Assembly: GCA_951804985.1 (NCBI GenBank)
Contig: OX638130.1
Location: 40,690,475-40,754,474 of the forward strand
Source: Dryomyza anilis
Lineage: Eukaryota; Arthropoda; Insecta; Diptera; Dryomyzidae
Reading direction: 5' to 3'
Length of the DNA stretch: 64,000 nucleotides
Shown: piece after piece, positions 23,166 through 37,005 of the stretch
How positions within the stretch are numbered: position 1 is the stretch's first letter
Layout of the letters: each line of letters opens with the position of its first letter
Notes under the pieces: generated by a model
Database searches by the model: none
Told to the model about the DNA's origin: nothing
What the model saw: the letters and a program-made list of their open reading frames with translations, nothing else
Position numbers and translations under genes: made by a program

Positions 23166-24138
23166 GCGGAATTAAGACAATAAAAATTAAATTTAATAAA
23201 ATTTAAGACAATTTAAAATGAAACATAGAAAGAAATATGTTATTATCTCTATAAGTTTAACAATTTCATTTCATAGGATAACATTTTATATACTGATGCT
23301 TTTTGATATTATGAAAATTAAAGTAGGTGCATAAAATCTAGAATGTTCAAAAAAATTTGATGCGCTTTTTGGGTTAAAAAATTGACCAAACTTACGAATA
23401 TTAAATATTTTGACCTTTTTCGTGCAGAACTGTGGGTGTGCCTCAATGAAATATGTAATGACAAAAGTGTCGCGATTTCACAACAAATGGACTTAAAATA
23501 GACATTTTTGATTGCAATCAATTATTTGAATCGTAACCATTCTACGTAGATGCTTAAAACCCTTCAAAAAAATGATTTACCATAACAATTTGCAAAAACA
23601 AAATATCAAAACTTTGCACAATTTTCAAAAAGTCCATAAAATGTTTGCGTTTCAATATTTTTATAGGCGCCACTGATTTTGTGATGGCAATTAATAAAAA
23701 AATCAGTTTTCGCAATACACTACACTATTTCAAATAATAATGGATATGTGCACACGAGAAACTGTTGTTTTGAAAAAAATTCACGCTCATTTTTTTCAAC
23801 ATTTGTAGTGATCGCAGTCTTCCGGTATTGAGGGTATTGAGGGCACATGGGTCATACGGTGCAAATTTACAAGCTTTCAACTAATATTTTCAAATTAAAA
23901 TTTCATTGACGGACGTTCGAACACTGACATTTTGAAAATGGGAAAAAAATGGTTTAAATTTTGCACCACCATATATCAATCTATAAAATTATGCTATACA
24001 CATTAAACATATACCAAACATATCTCCCACGTGTACCGAGCACCTCTTTCTCAGCAAGTGTGATCCTAAATTGAAGATCTTGGAACAAAAACGGAGAAGA
24101 AGCAAAAAAAAAATAGAGTATTTCAATGCATTCATCCG
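23166..24138. other. AT-rich DNA without recognised features
   Basis: I see no gene, SINE head or inverted termini. Confidence 0.5.
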
Positions 24139-24920
24139 CCTAGCACGATTTTGATATAGTGGCGGGGGCAGCGCTCGTATGCGTTGTCTAGGCGCTCGTA
24201 GAAGCGCTATTTTGTCTCGTCATCTTTCTCATTCGTGGAGCGTGTGCACAAATTAGGCTGATGTGGAAATATTTAGCCTTGATGCGTATTGTTGCCAGCA
24301 TTTCGTCCATGGGCGTGAACCTAGAGACATGGTGGCGGAGTCTCTTGTCGAACACAAATCCACATCCAAATTCATGTCTCTCCGCATGGCAGCTGTAGTA
24401 GATATAACAGGACGCTTGTTTCGAGCAGCCCTGTCCCGTCCATTGCATTTCCAGGATAGCGGTGATGTCAGCCTTATATTTTTCGAGGACATTTTCCAGC
24501 TGGATAGAGGCACCTTCCCTATAAAGGGTCCGGACATTCCAGGTGCATATCCGTAAATCATGGTCCTTAAAACGTTTGCGTGGGTCGTCATCGTTGTAAT
24601 CGGTCATTATCCGAGGCTTCTTTTTTGTTTTCATTGGGCGCATAGGTTTTTTCCGCGGTGGGACCCAAACCCAACAAACCCTCACTCTGAGGGAGATGCT
24701 CGCACTCACTTTAGCCGACTTCTACACCGGGTGGTGTAGAGCGCCGTTTCCAGGGACTTCCACGAGGAGGACTTCCACCGAAGTGGAGGTGTCACCATTT
24801 GACAATTTGCCAATTCTGGTGACCAGTGAGTTGACTTGAGACGACACCGACAAGGATTGCGCTGGCTTCGCCATGTTGAAGCACTCAGACACGTTGCCTT
24901 GTGATAATCGTCCCCATAGT
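24139..24920 (-). mobile_element. 5'-end-only fragment of the RTE LINE
   Basis: Nearly identical to 60208-60998, the 5' end of the full RTE element, including the exact first bases (ACTATGGGG on the minus strand at 24920). The endonuclease frame retains DLRICTWNVRTLYREG and HISLICAHAP, then breaks at about 24220. A LINE copy keeping its 5' end but lacking its 3' end is the reverse of the usual truncation. Confidence 0.88.
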
Positions 24921-25359
24921 AATCATTATCATTAAATCGAATAACTTCGGAAGTTATTGATAAATGAAAGTCAGTTTCAATGATTTTAAGATATTTCTGT
25001 TTTTGCCCATATATGGTTCCATATATGATCATTAATTAGACTGATTCAAAAACCAAAAATCTTAAAATGTTTCGCTCCGCGTCGACTTTCTGAAACTAGG
25101 ACCTCTAAAACTAAGAAGAAGCTTTTAAAACCCAAAAAAAGTAATCTTGTGATGTTGCGCAGAGAGCTTAAAGGACATTTTTGAACTTTTAACGAGTATT
25201 TTCAATAAAATTATTGTTACTCCAATTATAAAAAGATATCACTCAGTTTTCTGTTTTTATATAATTTAAAATCTCTTACTGAAATAATGATGTTTTAAAT
25301 TATAAATTTTTAGTTAACCGTTACCGTTTCAACACGTAAAATGTAGACTTTTTTTACTA
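24921..25359. other. Unassigned AT-rich DNA
   Basis: No recognisable feature. Confidence 0.5.
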
Positions 25360-26290
25360 TATTCAATGATCAATGACACATTTTTAAAAGTGCAATTAAT
25401 GTAAAGACTTTTTTGTGCACTTTACACTTTTACTTAATTTAAAGTTATTAAATAGTACTTCGTTACTTTGTTTATATTTCCATTTTAAAGTTAATTATAA
25501 TTAAATGTTTTGAGAAAGACGTAAAAAATAATATATCTCTTTAAAAACACAAAACACCTACACAATTTAATCAAAAACCATTAAAACATTGACCGAAGTA
25601 ATTCCGAAAAAAAATTAGCACAATCAAAACTGACGTAAATCGAAAAAGTAAAGTTTGAAACTTAACTAAAAAAAATCTATAAAAAAAATATGGATCAAAA
25701 ACTAAAATAAAATTTAAAAAATTGATTACAGATATCTATTAGAAATGTTCAGACGTAATTTTGAATAAAGCTTAAAGAGCTCAAAAAAAGTCTTTAAGTT
25801 AATTGCACTTTTAAAAATTTGTCATTGATAAAAATATGTTATATACAAAAATTATTTCTCCCTTATATCAAAAAACACCTCTGCAAATTTCAGAAAGAAT
25901 ATTTAGAAATATTTTTGGAAAAAAATGAAGCCAAATCAAAATAGCTGTTTTTGCCGAAATTCGAGTTCGAAAACTTTACAATAATTTAATAATTATAAAT
26001 CGAATTATAAATAAATAATGTATACCAAAATCAAAAACTACATTCAATTTTTATCATAATACACACCAAAAATATCCATTTAGCAATATTAATGACCTAG
26101 ATAATAGCTTTCGAAGTTAGTTCTATAAGAAAAAGTTGTGTTTATTTTTTGAAGCTTCATAATTTTGTGAAATTTTCGAATTTCAATAAATTAAATCAAC
26201 TTTTTTTTTATATATTCAATGTCATAAACTAAATTTTACGAAAATCGAAGAAAAAAATTTAAAACCCTGTAGATTTGATTGGTATTACCC
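25360..26290. repeat. Third copy of the foldback family
   Basis: Follows 21350-22800 in order with more divergence. Shared marks are AAAGTGCAATTAATGTAAAGAC, the ACATTGACC segment, TTATTTCTCCCTTATATC and AATAGCTGTTTTTGCCGAA. Confidence 0.7.
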
Positions 26291-26299
26291 ATGTACTAC

Positions 26300-26737
26300 A
26301 GAGGCGTATCAGGTATGGAAAAGTATATATAATCTTGATCGGCATAACTACCCGAATCCGTTTAGACATGTCCGTCTGTCTGTCCGGATACACGGTAACT
26401 TGAAAAATACTTGTCAGAATGCGATGAAATTTTGTTTCAGTACGTTTTACCCAAAAAATGGTTCTGAGTTTGAAAATTAACCAAATCCAAAAACGTACAC
26501 GCTCACCTCTAATAAAAGTTATATAAGTTACTTATATATAAATTTTTGGGAACCAATAACTCAAAAAGCATTCGAGATATAGTTATAAAATTTAAAGAAG
26601 AATTTTCCTAATAATACGTGTTCCAAAAATGGGTTTTAAGCCGCCCATATTTTTGTCTTACTTTAATTCTGGTTTTTTCATATCCGATTATAAAAGTTAC
26701 CCATATGACCGGACTTTCGCAACTCGTTAATATTATA

Positions 26738-26740
<3 letters not shown>
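26300..26740. mobile_element. Mini-me/DINE-1-like element part
   Basis: Contains GGTATGGAAAAGTATATATA, a TCTTGATCGGCAT segment and the GTCCGTCTGTCTGTCCGG (GTCY)n core typical of dipteran mini-me/DINE-1 elements, followed downstream by a long TA array. The family is recognised from known dipteran elements; exact ends were not determined. Confidence 0.65.
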
Positions 26741-27200
<460 letters not shown>

Positions 27201-27554
27201 AATTTTTGTATGGAACCGGAATTGGAAGTGTTTTTTTTTATTTTTTATAGAACCGGAACTGGAACAGAAGACCAGGACCGGAACTGAAACTGGAACCATT
27301 ACTAAATTAATTAGATCAGAAATTAATATATCAAAAAAATAATAATTAAATCAATTTGGCCAATGAATTTGGAAACAAAAACAAATATTAATTAACTTAC
27401 ACATGTGGACAATGGCATTTTAAGAAATGTTGAGCTTTGCAAATTTTCTTTTACATATTGATTGTCATACAAAATATGTTTTGTATTTTGTACTTTTGAC
27501 CTTCATGATATTGGCATAAAGCAATGAATAAAAATGATTAGTTGTTTCCTATAT

Positions 27555-28060
27555 TTATACCTTACACTAAGAGTGAAAGGGTATATTCAGTTTGGTACGC
27601 CGTTTGCAACACCCAGAAGGAAGCATCCATGGTATGGAAAATCAGCCGTCTGTCTGTTGAAATCACGATTACAGAAAAAGTAGAAGAGCTAGATCAATGA
27701 AACTTTAGATGTAGATTACTTATATATCTAAACTGTTCGTTGGCATGATCGGTCTCTTCTGGACTGAGAACGGACCACTTATGTTCGAATACCTCATATA
27801 AAATTTATATCTTCAGATCAATTTTACTGTATACGTGCTTACGTAATTTTTTTTTTTGGTCAAATATTGACATCATGCTCAAATACATGAAAATAATGTT
27901 TTCTGGCGAAACGACTTGTGGTTCCAAAAAAAAATAATTCGAAATTCGGTACACCTACCCATTTGTAAATATGGGTATCAAATGAATGGAAATTCGTCAA
28001 CTATTGAAAGTTTGTATTTATTTTCAGGATTCGTATACCCATGTGATCTAACCTTCCCAA
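27555..28060 (+). mobile_element. Mini-me/DINE-1-like element (left-arm copy)
   Basis: It has TTACACTAAGAGTGAAAGGG, then TTGGTACGCCGTTTGCAACA, CCCAGAAGGAAGC, a short GTCY block (CCGTCTGTCTG) and the CTGTTCGTTGGCATGATCGG segment. The same order is seen at 37771-38440 and, inverted, at 55080-55600. Confidence 0.75.
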
Positions 28061-31000
28061 CTGGTTTTTTTGGTAGTTTAAAACTTACATGTAGGAATGA
28101 GACCCACGACGTTTGAATACAAACGCAAATTATTTTCTATTTTCAATAAAAGTTTATTTAGACCCTTATCATGTATCTTTATATTTTCGTCTCGTTTTCA
28201 GTCCCCTTCGTATAATATTGGTGCAACGTATTTAAAACGTTTCGTTCGTTTCGCTCTACGATTCGAACGTTGGTTCAATATTTTTGTTTTGCCAACTATT
28301 TTTTTATTTTTAATATTTTAAAATTTTCAGATATGTCCAAATCTTTGAAACCACACCATCTGGAAAGATGATTTTTAGCTAATAACTTAAAATTGTGTTG
28401 TTTCACCATACCATACATATTGGTGTTAAATAAATACGGAATGTAGTTAAAATAAATGAAGATGTAGTAATGTATATTCATATTTCGGACGTATTAAAAA
28501 AAACAAAAAGTAGTTATTTTCAATACAAATGTATTCAAAATTGTATATAAATGTAGTAAATTTATGTAGTTAATTGCATACAAAATAACTATATCAATGA
28601 AGTAAAAACGAGTACATTTGTATATGGACGTAAATCAAATACATATGTATTTATTTTAAAGAAATTTTTCTTCCTTTTAATACAATTTTTGTTTCGTTGT
28701 ATGTATACTAGCTGGACAGGTGCACAGCTTCACCGGGTCGATGTTTTTGTGTATATTTTTTGATTTGATTTATATATTAGTACAATAAGAAGTGATTATT
28801 TTACAGTTCAACAAAATCACAATTACGTAGATAATCAAAAGGTCAGTTTATAAAAAAGTAAAAATTTAAAAATTCAAAATTAAGAATAATGCCAAAATTG
28901 TTTCTTATATCCAGATAGTTTGTAATGCTACAAAGTAAAATGCCCCTACTTAAATCTTCGACATGTGAAAAACGTCTCAAGGAAAAAACATATCGCGTCA
29001 CATTATTAAAATCTCCTCTTAGGAGGTCAGGAGTAATAGCATTTAAAAAAGTTTGGTTCTGTGGGACGTGCCACTCCCCTTTGTCAAATATATCCGTAGT
29101 GGCTATATAAACGAATCTTCATATTAAAATACAATTCCCATTGGTGATGCACTTAATACATTCTCATACAAAACACAAATTTCGATTTTTCCCATTTTCC
29201 TGTTTTTCCTTGGGAGTTTTCCGAATTCCCAGTATTGAGAAGAATAAAATAAAAAGAATGATCCAAATCAGACGATACTAGGGATGTCGATCCCGGAACG
29301 TTTTCGAAAATCCGGGATTTCGGGATTTCAAAACTACAATCCCGGGATCCCGGGATTTCCACAAATAAAATCAGTGTTCTTTAAAGCATTTAATTTACTA
29401 ATTTTAAGGTTTTCAAACGTCTTTAAATATAAAATTACTTGTACTAAGCTCAACACAGCTGTGGAAAAAAGTGTTAACCTTTATTCGATCTTAGGGTGAA
29501 ATTTTCTACTGTTAACTGGATTCGATCGAGTAATTATTTTACGTTATGTTCCGTTATTACGCTGTCCAACAAAATAGTATTATTATATTTGATTAGTTGT
29601 AGGAATATTTGAATACATTTGTGGCAGAGTTTTAACAAATTTAAAACAATTAATTTTTTTTATAATTTTTTCCTTTTGTTATAAATATTTATTATATTTA
29701 AACAATAGCAATATGTGATTGAACGCGAAAAATCGTTTCCAAAAGTTATTCAAAAAATAACCAAACTTTTTTATTCTGATTATAAAACTATCGAAATACC
29801 CACTTTTTGTATTACTAATGGAACAACGAAACGAATATTTTCAAACTTTGAAATTAATATAAAATTACGTCACTTTCGTCTAATATTCTTTCGTTTTCAA
29901 ATACAGAAAGAGGCGCTTAATTAAACATTTAATGATAATTTTTTAACATTTTTAATGTTTAACTTTTTTAAAATAATTTACAGTTCTTAATTATATAAAA
30001 TAATTGATGTATCGAAAATTTTGTTGATTTTGTTCGCGACATTTCATTAATTTCGAAACAAATCATTTGACTTTGGATTATAATTAAATAACAATTAAAA
30101 AAATCGTGGTATTAATTAAAATTTGATGTCACTTGACTTTGAAACTTATAAATTTGTTTAAAATTACATAGACACTAAATTAATACAAAGAAACGTAAAA
30201 TATTTTAAGTGAAATAAGTAATTGAAGAGTGGGTGCAATAAGAAAAAGTAAGTTTTGAGATATTTGAGTTTAAATTATTGGAATGTTTGTATCTCATAAA
30301 TTAATGAACCGATATTATTAGTTCAAAATTTTCATCAAAAATACTATATTAAATAAAGAAAAAAAAATATTACTTGTTAAATTTAAATATGCAAATTTTA
30401 CAATATCAGAAAATTTAAAATTTAACCAGTAAAAAAAATGTTGCTTTTATTTAATTTAGTATTTATAACTGGGGTCGTAACTCGGGTTAAAAGGGGATAC
30501 ATGACGCTACATAACAATGCATAGAAATTCCTTTTTCTAATAGTATTTTATTCATACAATATTTCACTTTTGAAAAAAATTTAATTTATTTTGCTTATAT
30601 TTCGAAAAAAAAATTTCACGCATAAAAGCAAATTTGTATATTGTAGCGCAAGGTGTTATGGGTCTAATATCGAAAAATTACTTTCAGTATTTTCTTTTGT
30701 TGAATTTTAAAAATACAGGAAGACCAAAATAATGGTTTATTAAAAAATGGGCTATATTTTGAAAACTAGAGCCAAATTTTGAAAACTTATACCATTTTCA
30801 GAATCAGTGCCATAAATGTATCCAATATTTGTTGAGACTTTTACTACACCAACATTATTGTAGGGTAGTTTAGTCAAAAATAAATTATAAGACGGAATTA
30901 GATTCATCGAACGAAGGTGGAAGCATTTACGTTATGCTGTTTTTAATAATGTATACAAAATTTACATTTAGTTTATTTCATATTTAGAAAAGAAATAATA

Positions 31001-31119
31001 TAGATCAAAATAAATGACAATAAGAATTTTTTTAAAATATGTTAGTGTAGGGATGCCCAACTCGCCTGCCCGCGGCTGACTGCACGGTCAATCGAGTGCT
31101 AGGCGAGGGGTATCTACGG

Positions 31120-31781
31120 CAGTGTAGGGCATTATTGAATAAATTTGTATTCAACTAAATGATAACAAATACTTTTTTTTATTTGTATTTTTTACTTTTC
31201 CTTCAAATATCAAATTTTTATCTTTTATCTTTTTATTTGACGAGACAAATAAATTATTTGTTATTTGTTATTTGTTAATTAAAATAAATTTATTTGAAAT
31301 GTAAAATGAAGCAATAAATAAAAACAAAATTTGAAAATTATGTTCCAAATGATCGCCATGAGAATTCGAGCCATCATTATTGGAGTTAAATATACCAACA
31401 ATAATAATAATTGTAATAGTTCACGCTCGGCTCAGAGCTTTTCGTGGGCAGTGTGGTTTGCCATTGTCTGCCGAGAGGTAGAGCGGTATATAAAAATGAT
31501 TTTTATGAAAATATGTTAGTCCCAGCCATTATCGCTGCAAATATCCTTAAAAAGTACGTGGTTTTTAATTCACATTTTAATAAAATATTTGAAAACAAAA
31601 TCATTTGTATTTTTATTTGAACTTTTCAAATAAAAAATAAAAAGATAACAAATAATTTTTTTTTATTTGTTATTTGAAATACAAATAAATCAAAAATTAT
31701 TTGTCACTCAAAATAAAAAATAAATGAAAGTTATTTGATATTTTTTTATTTTTTATTTGAAATAATGTTTGCCCTACACTG
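31120..31781. mobile_element. hAT-C MITE (CAGTGTAGGGC ends), 662 bp
   Basis: Ends CAGTGTAGGGCA and TGCCCTACACTG with a perfect 8-bp TSD ATCTACGG (31112-31119 and 31782-31789). The uninterrupted target is preserved in the duplicate unit at about 32600, confirming the insertion. The arms are built of inverted TTATTTGTATTT-type repeats. A SINE sits inside. Confidence 0.95.
31390..31535 (-). mobile_element. SINE copy nested in hAT-C
   Basis: The complement matches the SINE at 1117: CTGGGACTAACATATTTTCAT, ATACCGCTCTACCTCTCGGC and GGCAAACC, ending in an (ATT)n-like tail. The tRNA-like head is missing and the middle is shortened. Confidence 0.8.
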
Positions 31782-32080
31782 ATCTACGGGCAGAAGTGAG
31801 CGGGGATTGCAACGCAGAAATGAGCGGGGCTTTTAGTGTTGCATTTTTAGAAATTCCCGGAAATTTAAATGTCTATTTAAGAGTTTAATTATTTTAGATT
31901 GGTTTTAACAGACCCATTTATATTGCTTATTATTTTGAATTACTAAAATATACAAACTTTATAATTTTAAATAATTACAAATTTTTTTCATAACATTTAT
32001 GTAATTTACGCTTGCAAAAAAAAAATATTATTTGTTATTATTCTGTAAAAGGTTTTGGGATATAAAATGTGTGTCTAAAG

Positions 32081-33734
32081 TAGAGATGGGCATGTGAGCG
32101 TGATTCACGTGAATCACGCGTGATTACGCGTGATTGTGATTGAATCCTAATTTTACTCACGTGATTGTGAGTGAGTGTGAGTAGACCAAAAAATACCGTG
32201 AGTGAGTGTGCGTGAGTACAATTTTTACGTGAGTGAGTGTGCGTGAGTCGAATATTTCATAAAATAAAAAATCTCAGTTATATTTTTTTTGGGATTTTAT
32301 ATATTTTTGCTGAACTACAGAACAAGTAGGATCTCCCCATCAACTCAGAAGGCTTCGAGAGTTAAAAATAAATTATAAGACGGAATTAGATTCATCGAAC
32401 GAAGGTGGAAGCATTTACGTTATGCTGTTTTTAATAATGTATACAAAATTTACATTTAGTTTATTTCATATTTAAAAAAGAAATAATATAGATCAAAATA
32501 AATGACAATAAGAATTTTTTTAAAATATGTTAGTGTAGGGATGTCCAACTCGCCTGCCCGCGGCTGACTGCACGGGCAATCGAGTGCTAGGCGAGGGGTA
32601 TCTACGGGCAGAAGTGAGCGGGGATTGCAACGCAGAAATGAGCGGGGCTTTTAGTGTTGCATTTTTAGAAATTCCGGGAAATTTAAATGTCTATTTAAGA
32701 GTTTAATTATTTTAGATTGGTTTTAACGGACCCATTTATATTGCTTATTATTTTGAATTACTAAAATATACAAATTTTATAATTTTAAATAATTATAAAT
32801 TTTTTTCATAACATTTATGTAATTTACGCTTGCAAAAAAAAAAATATTATTTGTTATTATTCTGTAAAAGGTTTTGGGGTATAAAATGTGTATCTAAAGT
32901 AGAGATGGGCATGTGAGCGTGATTCACGTGAATCACGCATGATTACGTAGTGATTTTATTAATATAAAGAACATTTTTATTATTTATATCTTCCCCGTAG
33001 AACGTTTTCCCATAGAATTACCGGTAGAATTCTTTCCCGTAGAATTCTTCCCCGTAGAATTTCATTAAATTTGATTTCCTAATTGTTGATATAATGGGTT
33101 TTTAATTTTTCGGATATATGGGAGGTGCCACGCCCAGTCCACCAATCCCACCGATATATAGCCTATACTCTGCCAGACCCAACATACATATTGTGTCAAA
33201 ATTTTATTCAATTCGGTTCAGCCGCTTAGATGTCTATTCGGAACATACAGACATACATATTTACATTCACAAATATATAGTAGATTCTTTTCCAGAGACA
33301 ATTCTCAAAGACTTTACATGAATTCTTTAACGGAGAAATTTTCTTTGAGGCAATTTTTACTTTTTTATATGAATAGCACATCGAAGGTCTTTCACATTTC
33401 CATCTTCGTTAAAAATTGAGATATATTTTATCAAAATCCCTAACATCATAACATCATTATTGCGTTTTAAAGATGTAGGTTGTATTGGAGGTGCCACGCT
33501 CGGTCGACCAATCTCACCAATAAATAATAGCAAAAAAAAAACACGATTCTCCGTGATTCACGTGAATCACGCGTGATCACACGTGATTGTGATTGAATCT
33601 TAATTTTACTCACGTAATTGTGAGTGTGAGTAGAGCAAAAAAAGGCCGTGAGTGAGTGAGTGTACGTGATTAGAAATATTATTTCGTGAGCCTGAGTGAG
33701 TGTGAGTCAAAACTCACACACGTGCCCATCTCTA
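32081..33734. mobile_element. hAT-D element (TAGAGATGGGCATG family)
   Basis: Ends TAGAGATGGGCATGTGAGCG and CACGTGCCCATCTCTA, with TSD GTCTAAAG at 32073-32080 and 33735-33742. Because of the tandem duplication a second left end lies at 32900. Subterminal TCACGTGAATCACGCGTGAT repeats match the element at 6429-11056. It is non-coding. Confidence 0.9.
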
Positions 33735-35330
33735 GTCTAAAGTGATTAAAATCTCAAACTTAACTAAATTCTAAAATAATTATTTCACATTTCTGCCCTA
33801 TTTTACTTAAGAAATGATGCAACACTGAAAGAAGAGGGTACGATGAGAGTACGGTGTAACAAAGAAAAACAAAATCTGACATAAATATAATTCGTTGCTT
33901 TGTACAGAAATTTACATAGAATTATCCAAAAATACTGTATTTTGTAAAAAACATGTTATTTTGGTTAAAACCAATCTTATATGTTTTTATTCTGTTTATA
34001 AAACTGGACAAGTTAACAAAAAATGTTATTGCAAAAGAGACAATTGAGTTATTAATATTTGTTTTTTAATTAATAAGATTTTTTATAATATACATTAATC
34101 GTTTACATACAAAGTATACAATATGAAATGTAAATATAAATATTTAAATCGTTAACTAAATGCTATGTTCTACTGTGCGCAGTCGACTAATCTCGAAAAT
34201 CCCGGGATTTTAGTTTTGAATCCCGGGATTATTTCGGGACTGATTTCAGGCTCAATCCCGGGATCGACATACCTAGTCGATACGTTATAACCTTTTTTTT
34301 TGCGAGACTAATGCACAGAAATACATTTTTATATACATTGATAGATATGTACATAAAATTCATTATGTTTTTACGTAAAAATAAAAAATGTTTATATTTT
34401 TTTGCGTTTTTTGGCTTGTTTGTGGAACCGGAACTGGAACCATTACAGAACTGGAACCGCAGAGATTAGAATTTCGGATCAGCTCTACTCATTGAACCCC
34501 AATAGAAACTAGAAATTGTCGACAAATTCTTAAATTTACTTCATTTAGTTATTTTTAATTAAAACACTCTTAAAGAATGAGTGTATAATAAAAAAACAAC
34601 ATAAACATTATTTTTTGAACAGTACTTGATATATTTTTAAAAGATTTGTTGCCATTGTGAAAAATTTCCTATTATTCTATCTAAAATAAATTTAAATGCC
34701 TCAAAATAAGTTTCAGATAAAAAAAACGTTTAGTCAAAATTCTATTTTACATTAAATATTTTGTATTAAATGTGATACATTTAACAATTTATACTGGGGT
34801 GACTGGAAAACAAAGCAGCGCGGACCAGCTCGCATGAAGTCGCACGATCGACTGATAGCTTTCGCAGGTCACACGCACTTATATTCGCTGCACTCGCTCT
34901 AACTCTAAAAATCCTCTCACCATTTCCGCTTCACCGATCTTCCCCTCGTCTAGCACCTTGCGTGCTGATGGTGTGCCAGTACGGGCACAATGCCCGTACG
35001 GGCTGAGTTGGGCATCCCTATGTTAGTGCCTTAGTTTAATATTACTCATTGACACAGTGAATATATGCATGATTGTTTATTTTATTTTCATAAATAGCAG
35101 CACTTTTAATACTAATTATAGCATTTTTCTAATCCCGAAAATCCCGGGATTTTAGTTTTGAATCCCGGGATTATTTCGGGACTGATTTCAGGCTCAATCC
35201 CGGGATCCCGGGGTCGACATACCTAGTCGATACGTTATAACCTTTTTTTTTGCAAGACTAATGCACAGAAATACATTTTAATATACATTGATAGATATGT
35301 ACATAAAATGAAGTCGAGAAAGAGAATAGA

Positions 35331-35464
<134 letters not shown>

Positions 35465-35999
35465 TCTGCTTGAATTTGAATGTAATTAAAAAGTAATACG
35501 AAATTACCATACATGTATTAGGAATGAAATTATATTAGAAAGTGAAGTTATTTTTGTTCACGTGTAAACATTATTATATTGTCCAGCAGAACCTGTCAAA
35601 TTTGCCATAAATATGTTACAATAACAACATAAAATTTTAATTTTAATTTCATTTGAATAAACTATTTCTTGGCAATTTACTTGGTTAAAACTATGTTTCG
35701 AAACACAGAAAATGCTAATCAAAACGAAATTCAACGTATGTTCGCAACGCTCGTCTTAATTCGATAATTTATCGACTGACGAAGTTGGCAACGTTGTGCA
35801 GCATTTTCTATCTACGCCATCTTTTGCCATCGTTTGAACATATTGATGTTTAAAAACAAACAAAAATGAAATTGGATTTAAATAAGTGTATTCTTGCAAC
35901 ATTCTTCTTGTATACGAAGTTGGCATTCGTTGATCAGAATTTTTTACCTACGTCTCTTTTGTCGTCGTTTGTAGTATGTATAGGGTCATTCTAAACATA

Positions 36000-37005
36000 C
36001 TGATGTTTGAAAACCAACAAAAAATGAATTCAAATGTAAATAAAGGTAGTCTTGCAGCTCTCTTCTTCTATACAAAGTTGACACTCGGTGATCGCCATTT
36101 TCTGCGTACGTGTCTTTTGTTGTTCGTTGTGAAAACGTATTCGCGTCGGTAATAATTTTTTTTATTTGTAAATTAAATAAATATACAAATTGTGTTACAA
36201 AAAGTACAAATAGTAACAGAGTATAATATGGTGCAGTTTATAATTTCTGAAACTAATGTAAAAAAACCACAAATAAAAATCAGTGTTTCAAGTTTCAAAC
36301 AGAATTCAACATGATTTTTTACAAAAGCCTCCGTGAATTCCTTGCCTACGCTATGTGCTGTACTGAGACCAACTGTAACTGTACCAAATATAAAGCGAGC
36401 ATGGGTCGTCTGGTTTAGCGTCTGCTGGTGGAATTGTTCATTCAATGGTGCTGTCACTTGTACTTGCAGTTTTAAACCAATTATTTATTTATGCATTTTA
36501 AAATTTGTATATGATTTCAATTATTATAAATTCCCACTGTGCACGTTTAAAGATTTTTAATAAAAATAAATAAAAAAAAACAACATTTTATTTTATTTTC
36601 AGGATTCCTTTCCAAAAATATGAAGATATGTTTTTATGCAAACATACTACTTTTTGAACTGAAACAACTGATATGTTTAATTGTTAATGTAGTAATTATT
36701 ATGTTTCCCTTAGAATATACTTCATTTAAGGGGTAACATAAAAATGTTTCCGGGATATTATAATGTAAGTCGGAGCTCATTACAACACTGTTCAAGTCTC
36801 AATACAACCCTGTTTACAAATGATTTATCAGTCAATTATATATTATGTTTACATAAAATTCCAAACATACATGTTAATGCCTGCAAAATTATGTTTGGGA
36901 GAGCCCTTTTTTTTGCAACGTGCAGTTTTTTTAAGTCAAAAATATATTCTTGTTTTTAACTTAATTCTTGTTTTTATTATCCCTGATGCACATATCGGAT
37001 AAATG
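36000..37005 (+). repeat. Dispersed repeat family, left-arm copy
   Basis: Reverse complement of about 41940-42990 with a few percent divergence. Fragments also lie at 5865-6130 and 22820-23165. A minus-strand frame of 94 codons (36457-36173) is intact in both arms. It differs at about seven residues and shows no domain, so it is probably not a real protein. Confidence 0.8.

Larger units (their letters stand above)
30876..32955 (+). repeat. Partial tandem duplication within hAT-A/hAT-B
   Basis: 30876-31119 joined to 31782-32136 matches 32364-32955 almost base for base. The first unit carries the hAT-C insertion and the second does not, so hAT-C landed after the duplication. Confidence 0.85.
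31048..35020. mobile_element. hAT-B element (TAGGGATGCCCAACTC ends)
   Basis: The left terminus TAGGGATGCCCAACTCGCC and right terminus GAGTTGGGCATCCCTA are flanked by a perfect 8-bp TSD TGTTAGTG (31040-31047 and 35021-35028). The G+C-rich ends contain GCCCG(T/C)(A/G)CGGGC-type dyads. It is absent from the right arm. No transposase is visible. 33743-34130 and 34290-34790 inside it show nothing recognisable apart from GGAACCGGAACTGGAACC at about 34425. Confidence 0.92.
29279..35225. mobile_element. hAT-A element, left-arm copy (TAGGGATGTCGATCCCGG ends)
   Basis: Left end TAGGGATGTCGATCCCGG, right end GTCGACATACCTA. The flanking 8-bp repeats are GACGATAC (29271-29278) and GTCGATAC (35226-35233), one mismatch. 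Subterminal ATCCCGGGATT motifs are repeated many times at both ends. A second copy of the right end lies at about 34187-34275. It contains hAT-B, hAT-C and hAT-D. The right-arm twin is 43419-48557, so this insertion predates the inverted duplication. Confidence 0.85.
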
